Assembly: GCA_031002005.1 (NCBI GenBank)
Contig: JARYHS010006964.1
Coordinates: 3,348,001 to 3,412,000, forward strand
DNA length: 64,000 bases
Source of the DNA: Vandiemenella viatica
Lineage: Eukaryota; Arthropoda; Insecta; Orthoptera; Morabidae
Direction of reading: 5' to 3'
This document shows positions 43,018-55,700 of this stretch, one piece after another; position 1 is the stretch's first letter, and the number at the start of each line of letters is the position of its first letter. A model generated the notes under the pieces. It saw only the letters and a list, made by a program, of their open reading frames with translations. It was not told the origin of the DNA and searched no databases. Made by a program: the position numbers and the translations under genes.

Positions 43018-43556
43018 ATCAATGTTCAGCTTTAATAGAGGAAAAATTAGTTCCATGTTGTAATCAAAGTGATACTAGTGTGGTGCAGAAGTTATGAGAC
43101 ACACTATTTTATTCGCATCTTGTGTGAGATCTACCAGAATATCTAATCATGTCTGTGGCCAGGCCAGCACTGTATACATGTGTCACGTGTCTTCAGTATT
43201 TCTCCACGAGGGACTTGCTGATAAGGCATGTGTTTAGTCATGACCTGTATGTAAATAGACCTTTATATATTTGCCAAAACAGTGGTCAGATTTTCATAAA
43301 TGCATTGAAGATGTGTGCACATAATTTTGTAGAGAGCAAGAAAGCTAAATTTAAAGAGACATTAGTAATTGAACTCTCTTGTGCATTCTGTGCAGATAAT
43401 TTTTTATGTTGTTCCTCCCTAATAAAACATGTATTCACACATATCTCAGCTATTTCAACTCCCTTACATGTTTGTGAATATTGCTGCAAAGTATTTAAAG
43501 ATTTGACAAGACTCCAATTTCATAAACACACCAACAGAATTGCACAAAGAAGTTAA
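43018..43556 (+). CDS. C2H2 zinc-finger exon (dup copy 2)
   Basis: The exon follows acceptor TTTTTACAG at 43017. From the ATG at 43149 it encodes 135 residues with C2H2-type fingers: YTCVTCLQYFSTRDLLIRHVFSH, a second finger that has lost a Cys (ICQNSGQIF), LSCAFCADNFLCCSSLIKHVFTH and HVCEYCCKVFKDLTRLQFHKH. The frame upstream of the ATG, aligned to the 59-kb exon, has stops (KL*DT, LV*DL), so this copy could be translated only from the internal ATG, or not at all. Such fingers usually bind DNA; the spacing (FxH linkers) is unlike the TGEKP type. Relative of 59178-59664. Confidence 0.55.
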
Positions 43557-43789
43557 GATGATGCATTATAATTTTATATTGATACTGCACTTGTTTTATA
43601 TTTGATATCAGTTATTTCTTGTGATCAGACTATTTGTGCTAATACTGGACTTATGTCTGCTTACTTGTCATTAGTTCAATCATTCCAGAAGTTAATGTTT
43701 AATCCTGTTGCTGACATTTGTGTTTAAGTTAACTATAGCATTGTGCATGCCCCTCTGACTATTTCTCTAGCCATCTCCTTTCTCATTAT

Positions 43790-45730
43790 TATTTATTATT
43801 ATGTTAAGTACTTTGCATGCAAAGTTCCCCCAGCTATCTACTTTTGCCACTTATAAATTATAAATTTAAACCACTCCAGCATTTTTGGTTTATTACTCAT
43901 CATGTCCCAAGATGTATGCACGAAACAAAGTGCTAGCTGCTGCTAACAGTCACCGTTTTCCCTTCCATGCACCATTTTTTATTTTTCATCCAACATAATT
44001 GCAATCCCCAAATTAAATGTATATTTGTAAACTTTTTCTTCATCCTTGTGTCTTCTAATGTCTGCCAGTCCAGATCATTTATCACATTAGTAACTGACTA
44101 AACCTGTGGTAATTTCTGTAAAAAAATCAAGCAGCTCTCCTTTGCACCCCATCCAACTATTGTATTTGATACCCGAAAATTGGGTCGCAAACTACACCAC
44201 CATATTTATGCAATAGTCCGATGAAAGTTTTATAGCCCAGTTCCCTCACTACTCTGGTAAATACCCTCATCACCATGCCCAGTAATTGAGAGATTTTTTA
44301 ACCTTTTCCTACCATCTGCCCTATATCTCCTTTCCTGTCAAATTTATTATTATTGATTTTATTATTTGAATACAGCATTTTCTACCCTGATAATTTTCTT
44401 TCATCCTTTTAAGTATTCCTCAACTCAACAAGTCACTTTGTTATCCCCTCCATTAGTTTGTACCTTTTTGAGTACCGTTTTATTTCTCACTCTGTCACAT
44501 GCCTTCAATAGATCTAGTGTTACACTATCAACTTCGCCACCTGGTCCAGTTTATCTTAAATATCTTGCATACAGCCCACCAACTGAAATTTACGTGAATA
44601 TCTTTGCCTAAAACCATGTTAATAATTTACAAACCAGTCTCTATTCTCACAAACATTTCTATAGTTACATATTACTCTCTGGTATGAAACTAAACACCTA
44701 GTAATTTTCAACCCTATATGTCACCCCACCTTTATGTACTACTATCATTCTTTCCCAGTCCTCTGGTAAGAAGCAAGACTGCAGACTCAATGTAAATAAT
44801 GCTGAATACACCTGTAGTAGTATTAATTATATAAGTCCCTTCCTACTGTTTTAGCTTTCTTCATACTTTACAAATCTGTTTCATATTTGGTAGTTTGCTC
44901 ATTTCTACTTGTATGGGTTTGCTCGTCTGATTTACCCCCTTCCATCTCAAGGTGATGGTCACTAATGGTCTAAGTAAAACAATCACTCACCTCCACTGCC
45001 ATTTTCAAATCCTCAGTGACTTCTTCTCCATCCTCGCCTACAATTGTCCAAACACCTTCCATTCACTTCAGTTCTCTAACACAGCCTTAGAAATGCATCA
45101 TTTAGTGGTTCCCCATCACCAATAATATTCTTCATAAACTCATCTTTAGCTTCCCTGTTTGCCATTATTAATTGCTTCAGGAATACCCTACTGCCTTCCT
45201 GTATGTTAACTCTGTTGTGATTTGTTCATTAACCTCTTTATCCTCCTCACCTTTTATTGTAGTTTGTAGGTTCTGTACTTCTCTTTAATTTTTTATTTTG
45301 GAATAAATATTTCTTCACCAATTTACTATCTCCTTGAACTCTTCACTTCTTGGTTTCTCTGTACTTGTGCTGAACCTTCCGCTAAAATATCTCTTCAGTT
45401 CTGAAATTTGTGCCTTTTTATAACTATGCCTATTTTCCCATTCAATTTTGGCTACTGTTGGTTCTGTATCCTTTAATATACAACAAAACTGATTACTTAT
45501 TCCTTGTTATTTGAGACCCCACAATGTTCTTCATAAGACTTTATTAGGAAAATAACCAAAATATTTGGTCCACATGTGTACTGCTCTACCAGTTCTTTAA
45601 ATGGTTCTTCACTTACTGAGGTATTTGCAAATCTCTGTTAATTTGTGTGGTTTTTTTTACTTCCTACCGAGTTGACATTAGCTTTATTCATTCATTGTCA
45701 TTGCACCCACTTTGATTCTACTGCGAGCCT
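43790..45730 (-). pseudogene. Antisense CR1-type LINE (dup copy 2, uninterrupted)
   Basis: Minus-strand counterpart of 24295-29960 without the Penelope insertion. It has endonuclease remnants near 45500-45600, motif A remnant at about 44480-44540, and thumb near 44170-44270. It is full of stops. Confidence 0.7.
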
Positions 45731-46368
45731 CTCATAGTTAGTAACTACTTCCTATCTTATGTCTCCAGAGGCAGTGCTAGACAATATTCCCACCATTTCC
45801 ACAGGTTACTCTCTGATGTGTTTGCATGTTCTGTGGAGCACAGACTCAACTGTCTTAGTGTGACTTGGTTAATGCCACTCAGGACAGGCGCACTCTGTAG
45901 TACAGTGCTAGAGCAGAAGTGCGGAGGTCACAGAGGCTAGCACCCTAGATTGTTCCTGTCAGTTGGCTTAAGAAGGTATCACATGCAGTTAATTTTATCT
46001 TATTACTGAGGCAGTGATTTTTGGTTGTGAAACCTCTTTAAAGAGCCAAGCAGAGGTATTTTTGGTTATTGCTATATTGCAAAGTAGTTCCCTTTTAGTT
46101 TATGTTCGGCTTTCACTCAGGCATATCAGGTAGGAGAACACTACATTTTATGCCAAGAATTAAATACAAGATAGCTTAATGCAAAAATGGATGCTGAAGT
46201 TACTAAATGCCGAACAAATTCAAATTGAGTACCAGGATTTCATTAACTTTTGTACCATTTTAATGAGGTTCCCATTAGTTTTTACTCCAATGGTAGAGAC
46301 GACAGACCATCACTACATGTGAGAAATGTAGCACTAATGGATATAAGGGTTGGAAGCTGGTAGATCTG

Positions 46369-46409
<41 letters not shown>

Positions 46410-47449
46410 AAATCAATTGCACCTATCAGTATGTAGTTTACAACATTTATTTGTATGGAATAAAATTATGGAGTATTCACAGTCTTCAAAAGGCAAAAAT
46501 TATAACTGGCAAATGGTATGTTCCAACTACATAAAATATGTTGTAAATTAATTGTTTAATATAAATGAAATATTCATGTTTTTCCAAGGCTATACACCTA
46601 TGACTGATTCTTTGCATTTATAAATGTGAATTATGAATTTTGGGAGCACCTATCCTATCTCCATAATTTGTTTTTTTGGTCACAAGGCCAAAGAAATTTT
46701 GTATGAAGTGTATCTTTCTTATAAAGTGATATATGGATTATGGATATTTTTTCTGACCAACCATTGTCACACTTTTGGAATGGAATGCATTCATTGTAAA
46801 ATTGTTGGTGATAAAATATTGAAATAAATGGTATATAGATATATAAAACCCATTTACAAAAACAAACCAAAAAAATCCTTCACTGCTAGGTCAAATAATT
46901 TTCAGTTTACTATCGAATGCATTTGTGATTGAAATGTCTAATTTGTGCCAAAATTTGGTATTGGTGTTGGCACTTTCTTATATGAATTTATTTTGCAATA
47001 AGTGAAAGCATTTTCTCCTTAGAGCACAGTTCTCCATGTTAGCTGTTGCACTTAATAAGCAGGTTGTGTCATAGCTGTTGCATCACTGACAGAGGCTCTC
47101 TGACTAGCAGATTCTCCTCCGTCGTCTGCTTTCTCGTTATTTGTCTTCAGTGATAAGTCATTACTTACCATGTCGAAAAATGAGATGATAATTAGTTGCT
47201 ATCCTGTGTTTTCTGTTGTTCATGCCTTGTTTACTTGTTACATGGTCTGTCCATCAGGATAATTAATATTCAGCAGTAAAGCTACACTTAGATAACCTCT
47301 ATCCCATTAATGATTGAAATTTAAGTGTCAAGGCTTTTAGTGCACATAATATTTCAGAATTCTCTAGCTAGTGCCAGTTCTATATCAGGACTCTACACAA
47401 AGAGTTAATGCTGTTTAGAATATTGCCTTACACATTTGATTGTCCCTTT
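45731..47449. other. No recognisable gene (dup copy 2)
   Basis: Matches 29961-31609. It holds a poly-A run of about 33 at 46372-46406. Confidence 0.4.
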
Positions 47450-47871
47450 CTCTAAAGCATCAATATTTTGGTTTCACCAGCACTCTAGATATTTGGATGT
47501 GGTCACTACATTGATTCTATTTTTATCTAGGTTGATTACTACATTTTCCTTTCATAATTGATTCTGAGTTCTTTTTTCTGAAATATCTGGAAGATACTGA
47601 AGATCTTCTGAGTCATACACGAAGATACGAGTGTCAACTGTATAGTGGATATTTAGCTGTTTACTGTTTATCTTGTTTCATTCATCAACTTCTTGCTAGG
47701 TATTCTGAAAATGGCCTCAGGGTACAAGTTGAAGAGCATAGGAGATAGAATACATCTCAGTAATACCTGTAAATATTTTGATTTATTCAAGTGGTCTCCA
47801 CCTTGATGTATAATAATTAATTCCAGTACAGCTTTTTTATATAAAGTTAAAATCTTTATTGTCAAGAGCAA
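47450..47871 (-). pseudogene. LINE reverse transcriptase fragment (dup copy 2)
   Basis: Reads CILSPMLFNLYPEAIFRIPSKKLMNE on the minus strand, then a YADD-like TVDTRIF box in another frame. Same fragment as 31610-32000. Confidence 0.6.
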
Positions 47872-47903
47872 TACATTTCAGCTCAGATGGATACATTGTT
47901 TAA

Positions 47904-49020
47904 GATTGAAAAAGGCTTGTGGATATTCAGTAAAGAAAGCGAAAACCCTTATTTGGTGTTCAAGTCATTTCTGAAATAAGATCTCCATAAGTAAATAAGG
48001 AAGCCTAGTATTTTATTTTTTAATTAATTTTGATTATTTTGTCCTTTATGCTGCAATTACTTGTATCAAATATTTACCTTGAAGTGACTTTATATGAAAA
48101 TATAGTTACTAATTTTCCCTATTCACTAGAACATTAAACCATTTGTTTTAAATAAAAAAGTATATTTTTCCTTGTGAATGTAGTTCTTGTGAAAAATTAA
48201 GTTAAATTTCATTATTGCAACGTAATGTACACTTAATAATACATGAAAACTCTCTATTTACCCAGACATTGTACCCTGTTGATATCTGCTATTTGTTAAA
48301 TTCTTAACTTAGTAACATCAGATTTTAAACTGAGCAAATAATAATAATTTGTTCCTAATACTAAGGTAATTTGTATTTTTGATGTTGTATAAATATGCAG
48401 TATTTCAGTTTATTGGAATCTTATGTTTATAAATTTTTGTTTCAGAAGTTGATATTACTATTATTATTATCTTTTGCAGAATATTTTCAAAGTGTTTACC
48501 ATAAATTTTTTCTGTAACCATTCTTCAGTTTTTACTAAAGAAAAACACATTTTCCTTCATTTTATAGATGTTAAACTATTTAATTTGTGTAGCAGTGCAT
48601 GTTGTTATTTATAAATATGTCATACTACTAGATACAATTACATTACTATATGTAACAATAGTATATATGTTTATAATAATTTAAATTACTACTTGAAAAA
48701 CTACGCCATACCTAAGATTTGAGAATTAACATACTTCTCCAAAATAATAACTTGTCACTATATAATATGAAATTTTTCTTGTACGTAGGAGTTATTGTGA
48801 CTACAGGAAAACCAATTACAAACAGCAAATTACAACTGATGAGTTTCAAACCAACAAATTACAAGCAGAATATAGCTACAGTAGCAGCTTTGAAGACAAA
48901 CAAAATTATTTGAGGAACAAGTCAGATGAACTATCATCTGTATTTGAATTGTGTGACACAACATATATGTGGTCCTGTAGTAAGCAGAAATGATATCTTA
49001 AATGTAATCAGTGAATTCAT
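47904..49020. other. AT-rich unique DNA
   Basis: No gene recognised. It begins at the right edge of the duplication. Confidence 0.4.
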
Positions 49021-49672
49021 TTGAATGGACACATCTTTTTCTGTGATGTTTGTGGAAAATCATTTACTTATTCTGGGGAACATAAAAGGCATCAACAAAC
49101 TCATTTGCGTGAACGCCCATTCTCTTATGTTGTTTGTGGAAAATCATTTACACTGTCTATGAGTCTTAAAAATCATCAGCACATTCATTTGGGTGAACGC
49201 ATATTTTCTTGTGACATACGTGGAAAATCGTTTATACAATCTGGGAATCTTTAAAAGTCATCAGCGGATTCATTTGGGTAAACGCCCATTTTCTTGTGAA
49301 ATTTGTGGACAATCGTTTATAGAGTCTAGTAATCTTAAAAGTCATCAGCGGAATCATTTGGGTGAACTCCCATTTTCTTGTGACAATTGTGGATAATGGT
49401 TTACACAATCTGGGAGTCTTAAAAATCATCAGCGGATTCATTTGGGTGAACGCACTTTTTCTTGTGACATTTGTGGACTATTGTTTATACAGTCTGGTAA
49501 TCTTAAAACTCATCAGTGGATTCATTTGGATAACGCCTATTTTATTGTGATGTCTGTGGAAACTCGTGTTCTTGTTCTACAGGGCTTAAAAGACATCAGC
49601 GGATTCCTTTAGGAGAACTCCCATTTTCTTGTGACATTTGTGGAAAATCGTTTACACAATCTGGGAGTCTTA
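49021..49672 (+). pseudogene. Decayed C2H2 zinc-finger array
   Basis: Seven or eight 84-bp finger units in a row: [62 protein letters not shown] and others, with H-L-G-E-R-type linkers (the usual TGEKP position). A frameshift near 49250, a TAA/TGA after CDNCG near 49393, another shift near 49535 and loss of some Cys make it non-functional. The array stops at SGSL where a Harbinger end begins. No intron is seen, so it may be a lone exon or a retrocopy. It is not close to the finger exons at 43 and 59 kb. Confidence 0.8.
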
Positions 49673-50560
49673 GGCCCAATTCACACAGAAGGGACGTGGC
49701 GCAGTCGTCGGGCTGAGACGCGGCAGGGACGTGATCTGTTCAGTCCAAACAGAAGAGACGCAGAAGGAACTCGCGCGCGACATGGCTGCTACCATGACTT
49801 CATCTGACGATGAAGATGTTTTAACGTTACTACATTTAAATCATATTCAATAGAAGAGTAGTTTCTGAGGTCATCCTTGATGGCTGAAAAAAGGGAAGAA
49901 GTATGGAATTTTTGACATGAGTTGGAAATGTATCCTGAACTTTTTCAAAACTTTTACAGAATGTCTCAACCAAGTTTCTTTTATCTACTGAACAAAATGA
50001 AGGATGGCATACAGAAAAAAATCTACCAACTGGAGATCACCAGTTTGTCCAAAAGAGAGGATGTTAATTACATTAAGGTAAGTAATCAAAACACAAACCG
50101 TTATTTGAAAGAAATAAAATGAAAAAAATACTAAAACGAAAAGAAGTCTTTCAATGTATAACTAACTGTTTTCACATCAGTCTCTGCAGTCCCTGTGCTT
50201 GATGGGTAGTATGTCTCTCCTCTATTTGATGATAATGTAATATATAGAGTAAAGATGTCGATGTGCCGATACCAGCATCAGTTGGCGTTATCAGGATTAT
50301 CGTCACTGGTTACAGATGATAAGTCCGAAGCATTTTGTTCAAAATTCCTATTTTGATTTTACGTTTTTGTTGTGCTGTCATAGATTTCATATCTTCCAAA
50401 TTCTGGATCAAGTTCTAGACCTTTTGGTTCATGTTTATTTTTTAACAATTTATATTTTTGTTGAAAGTATTTAAACGTTTCTATAAACTGTGGAATTTAC
50501 CCAACTGTATATTGTTGATGGAAAACACATCAGAATAAAAGCTCCGCCAAAATCAGGTTC
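49673..50560 (+). mobile_element. PIF/Harbinger element 3, left part (cut by the gap)
   Basis: Begins GGCCCAATTCACACAGAAGG inside the zinc-finger array. A GGCCC..TCACAC terminus is typical of Harbinger. It encodes on the plus strand an N-terminal transposase piece (MTSSDDEDVLTLL, ELEMYPELFQNFYRMSQPSFFYLLNKM). Shortly before the gap comes YIVDGKHIRIKAPPKSGS, the box around the first catalytic Asp, matching GTIDGKHIEIEAPPHSGS of copy 1. Stops (near 49852, 50054) suggest decay, or an intron in between. The right end is not visible. Confidence 0.75.
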
Positions 50561-51560
50561 NNNNNNNNNNNNNNNNNNNNNNNNNNNNNNNNNNNNNNNN
50601 NNNNNNNNNNNNNNNNNNNNNNNNNNNNNNNNNNNNNNNNNNNNNNNNNNNNNNNNNNNNNNNNNNNNNNNNNNNNNNNNNNNNNNNNNNNNNNNNNNNN
50701 NNNNNNNNNNNNNNNNNNNNNNNNNNNNNNNNNNNNNNNNNNNNNNNNNNNNNNNNNNNNNNNNNNNNNNNNNNNNNNNNNNNNNNNNNNNNNNNNNNNN
50801 NNNNNNNNNNNNNNNNNNNNNNNNNNNNNNNNNNNNNNNNNNNNNNNNNNNNNNNNNNNNNNNNNNNNNNNNNNNNNNNNNNNNNNNNNNNNNNNNNNNN
50901 NNNNNNNNNNNNNNNNNNNNNNNNNNNNNNNNNNNNNNNNNNNNNNNNNNNNNNNNNNNNNNNNNNNNNNNNNNNNNNNNNNNNNNNNNNNNNNNNNNNN
51001 NNNNNNNNNNNNNNNNNNNNNNNNNNNNNNNNNNNNNNNNNNNNNNNNNNNNNNNNNNNNNNNNNNNNNNNNNNNNNNNNNNNNNNNNNNNNNNNNNNNN
51101 NNNNNNNNNNNNNNNNNNNNNNNNNNNNNNNNNNNNNNNNNNNNNNNNNNNNNNNNNNNNNNNNNNNNNNNNNNNNNNNNNNNNNNNNNNNNNNNNNNNN
51201 NNNNNNNNNNNNNNNNNNNNNNNNNNNNNNNNNNNNNNNNNNNNNNNNNNNNNNNNNNNNNNNNNNNNNNNNNNNNNNNNNNNNNNNNNNNNNNNNNNNN
51301 NNNNNNNNNNNNNNNNNNNNNNNNNNNNNNNNNNNNNNNNNNNNNNNNNNNNNNNNNNNNNNNNNNNNNNNNNNNNNNNNNNNNNNNNNNNNNNNNNNNN
51401 NNNNNNNNNNNNNNNNNNNNNNNNNNNNNNNNNNNNNNNNNNNNNNNNNNNNNNNNNNNNNNNNNNNNNNNNNNNNNNNNNNNNNNNNNNNNNNNNNNNN
51501 NNNNNNNNNNNNNNNNNNNNNNNNNNNNNNNNNNNNNNNNNNNNNNNNNNNNNNNNNNNN
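50561..51560. other. Assembly gap, 1000 N
   Basis: Exactly 1000 N, a placeholder. It truncates Harbinger element 3 and whatever lies next. Confidence 0.98.
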
Positions 51561-51640
51561 GAATGGGAGGAAGATGGGTGTGTGGGGAAATGCCACTGGA
51601 GCCTGTGCTCCAATGCAATTAAATAAAATTGAAGGACTTG
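51561..51640 (+). pseudogene. CR1-type LINE 3' end
   Basis: GGGTGTGTGGGGAAATGCCACT, then hairpin GGAGC-CTGT-GCTCC and GCAATTAAATAAA. This is the family 3' end; the body is in the gap. Confidence 0.8.
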
Positions 51641-52708
51641 CACAAATTGTATTACACTGTGTTTTTTGTACAGTGTTTATTATCTAACGTGGATCTAAAT
51701 CCACGTTCGCACTATCTTGCCACTGGTTGACATAGTTTAATACTATGTTGTTATCGGACCATTTTTTTAATTTCATTTCACTAGTAACTAAAACTTATCA
51801 ATTAAATCATTTTTAAACAACAGTTCTGCAATTCTTTGAGGCATTTCTACATTCCAGAATACTACACCACAAGCAGAGTTTTGTGTTTTTATGTTTTACG
51901 GTCTTAGTGATGGTAATATTTCTGTATCTGTAGTACTCCCTGAAAGTTTAGCAAAGTCTTCGTAAGCTGTCTCTCATCTGTACAAAAATGGAAGCCATGA
52001 TAGACTATCCAGTTCCCCATGAGACATCCATAGTAATGTATTTGTTTGTTTCTATACACTGATTTATTGACTCCTTTGTTGAAATGTCCTATTAAGATTG
52101 ACATTAATTGAGGTATATTTGTTTTTGTTCCCTGTATTTTGAATATTTTTTCATGAGCTTATCTGCTGTATCTTTTCAATAATATTTATTAAGCAAACTG
52201 ACTGCTAAGAATTGTACACCTAAGTATCCTTTTCACTGCACTTCTTTAAAATTGTCTCCTTGATACAGTTTTTGTTCTTGGCATTCACTCAAGAACTGTT
52301 TAACTGGGGACAACAAAATTCGATAAACACATCAACCAGGAGTCGTAAGCATTTTAGTTGAAAAGATCTATTTTCACATGATATCCCTGTGATACATTTT
52401 TGGCATATATAGCTGCTGATGGTTGCCAGCCTTTCTGTGCTTATTAGATTGGGCATCATTACAGATGTTCACAATTGTACTTGAGACCTATATGGTAACT
52501 TTTACTGTAGGAGTATAAGAGAGTACCGTTAGTAGTTTGTTATTTAACTTCATTTACTGTTGTCTACACCTGTAAGAACTTTTAATATTAAGAGTCATGG
52601 TTGTACTAAAATGTTAGAATAGAGACTTCCTTATCTTTGATTGCTGAGACTTTCATCAAGTTAAACTTGGGAATTCGTAATATATTTTGTGCTTTAAAAT
52701 ATATATAA
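51641..52708. other. No recognisable gene
   Basis: AT-rich stretch between LINE copies; nothing recognised. Confidence 0.4.
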
Positions 52709-55700
52709 ATAATTTTTTTTTTTGCTGTCGTCAGTCTTTAGACTGGTTTGATGCAATCCTCCATCCCTTCCTATCCTGTGCTAACCTTTTCGTTTCTACA
52801 TACCCCTTACAACCCACGTCCTCATATATCTGCTTCATATATTCTAATCTCTGTCTACCTCTACAGTTCTTACCTTCGACTGTTCCCTCCACTAACAAAT
52901 TAACCAGTCCAGCATGTCTCAAAATATGACCTAAAAGCCTGTCTCTTCTTCCTGTCAGCTTCTTCCATAAACTTCTTTCCTCACCCATCATTTCCAAAAC
53001 TCGTTCATTTCTTACTTTGTCTGTCCACCTAATTTTTAGCATTCTTCTGTAGCACCACATTTCAAATGCTTCGTTTCTTTTTTTCCGGTATTCCTAAAGT
53101 CCATGTTTCACAACCGTAAAGTGTTGTGCTCCGCACAAAGAGTTTTAAAAAGTTCTTTCTAATTCCTAGATCAATATTTGAAACTAAAAGGTTTCTCTTT
53201 TTCACGAATGCTCTTTTTGCAAGTGCTAGTCTGCTTTCAACATCATTCCTGCTTCGGCCATCGGTTGTAATTTTGCTTCCCAAGTAACAGAACTCACTCA
53301 CTTCTCCTATAGCATCCGATACTATTTTTACATTTAATCTGCTTCTCTTGGTATCATTTCTGCTACATTTAATCACTGTTGTCTTACTTTGATTTATATT
53401 CAGTCCAAAATCTTCCTCCAGTATTTTGTTCATGCCATTCAATAACTTCTCAATATCCTCAGCCCTCTCTGCTAACAAGACAATGTCATCAGCAAATCAT
53501 AGCATATTGATTTTTTCTCCCTGAAAACTTATGCCACATGGAAATTTTTCTTTGACTTTCTTCATTGCTTCTTCTACATACAAGTTGAATATTAACAGGA
53601 ATAGACTACAACCTTGTCTCACACCCTTTTTAACCGATGCATGTCTCCCGTGATTCTCTACTTTTATTACAGCCACTTGATTATTATATAGTTTATAGAG
53701 TATTCTTCTGTTTCGATACTTTAGACCTGACTTCTTTAAAATTTTGAACATCTTGTCCCACCTAACTTTATCAAAAGCTTTATCTAAATCAACAAATGCC
53801 ATAAAAGTTTCATTGTTTTTCCTCATCCGCCCTTCAAGTATTAATCTTAAAGACAGAATTGCTTCCCTTGTACCGCGATTTTTCCTAAATCCAAACTGAT
53901 CTTCACCTACTATCTCTTCTACTACCCTTTCCATCCTTCTGTATATAATTCTGGTCAGTAATTTTGAAGCATGTGATGTTAGACTAATGGTGTGATAATT
54001 GTCACATTTGTCGGCTTGTGCTTTCTTTGGAAGTGTGATGATGATATTTTTGTTAAAATCAGTTGGAATTTCTCCTGTTTCATAACTTTTTGATATCAGC
54101 TTGAATAATCTTTCGATTCCTTCCTCTCCTAGAGATTTAAGAAATTCTGCAGGGATCTAACTAATTCCAACTGCCTTATTTGCTTTCAAGTCATTCAGAG
54201 CTTTATAAAATTGAGTTCTCAAAACAGGATCTCCTAAGTCATCAATGTCGACATCACCTTCCTTTTCCAATACACTATTGTTCAAGTCGTCCCTATCATA
54301 CAGTTTCTCAATGTATTCCTTCCATCGGTTAGCTCTATCTTCTGAGCTTATAAGTGGTTTCCCATCGGCAGCTTTAATGTTCATACCTCTTTTCTTCATT
54401 TCTCCAAAATTTTGTTTGATCTTCCTATATGCAACATCTACTTTTCCTACGATCATTTCCTTTTCTACATCTTCACACTTTTCTTGTAGCCATTTTTCTT
54501 TTGCTATTTTGCATTTCCTATTTATTTGATTTCTAAATTGCCTGTACTGCTCTCTTCCTGCTTCATCCTGAGCATTTTTGTACCTTCTCCTCTGATCCAT
54601 CAGCTCCAAAATTTCTTCTGTGATCCAAGGTTTTCGGGCAGCTTGTTCCCTAAAGCCTAATGTTTCTTTGCCAGCTTTTATTGATTTGGTCTTTAATGCA
54701 TTCCATTCGTCCTCAGGTTGAGCTCCTTTCACAGATACTTCTTAGACGTAAGTCTGCCATTTTTGCAAATTTTTCTCTTGTGCTAGATTGTTTCAGCTTA
54801 TTCACTGCCAGTCTGTTCTGCTTATGCTGCTTCCTTATTCGCTTGAATTTCAGCCTGCACTTCATTACTATCAAATTATGGTCCAAGTCTATGTCTGCTC
54901 CTGGGTATGCTTTACAGTCTAGAACTTGATTCCTGAATCTCTGTTTGACCATGATATAATCTAGCTGAAATCTGCCTGTATCCCCAGGACGTTTCCAGGT
55001 GTATGTTCTTCTTGCATGGTTCTTAAACAGTGTGTTCGCCACTACTAGCTTATATCTTTCACAACATTCTAGCAACCTGCTTCCTCGCTCATTTCTTTCT
55101 CCTAGACCAAAACTTCCTATAATATTTCCCTCTTTTCCTTCTCCCACTATTGCATTCCAATCACCCATGATTATTAGATTTTCCTCCCCTTTCACATATT
55201 GGATTAATTCTTCAATTTCAGCGTATATTTTTTCTATTTCTTCGTCATCTTCTTGTGACGTTGGCATATATACTTGTACTAATGTGGTTGGGACGGGCTT
55301 AGTTTCTAACCTCATCAAAATAATCCTGTCACTAAACTGTTCATAATAACTCACCCGTTTCCCTACTTTCTTGTTCATTACAAATCCTACACCAGTGACT
55401 CCATTGACAGCTTGTGTGCTAATTATCCTGTGTTCCCCAGACCAGAAATCCTGTGCGTCCTTCCACTTAATCTCACTAATCCCAACAACATCTAACTTAA
55501 GTTGTTCCATCTCCCTTTTTAAGTTTTCTAACCTACCTGCCCTATTCAGACTTCTAACATTCCACTCTCCGACTCGTAGAATGTTTCTATCCATTCTGAT
55601 GACTCCTCCCTGAGCAGTCCCCACCCGGAGATCCGATTGGGGGACTATTTTACCTCCGGGATATTTTACCCAGGAAGAAGCCATCATGATATACGTAATT

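Larger units (their letters stand above)
40649..47903 (+). repeat. Segmental duplication copy 2
   Basis: Direct-orientation partner of 21586-32095. It lacks the Penelope insertion. It has extra a SINE (42165), a 93-bp insertion (42658), a longer poly-A (46372-46406), about 85 bp near 46110-46195 and 30-40 bp near 43880. It ends after ACATTGTTTAA at 47903. Confidence 0.9.

Noticed and set aside
21586..47903. Tandem array of an entire functional gene
   Set aside because: The two duplication copies share a zinc-finger exon but both are damaged, and most of the shared sequence is LINE or non-coding.
50471..51643. Several long frames on both strands across the second N run
   Set aside because: Same cause; only the short transposase box before the gap and the CR1 3' end after it are real signals.
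54245..55613. Plus-strand Ser/Phe-rich frames
   Set aside because: Antisense shadows of the LINE polyprotein on the minus strand.
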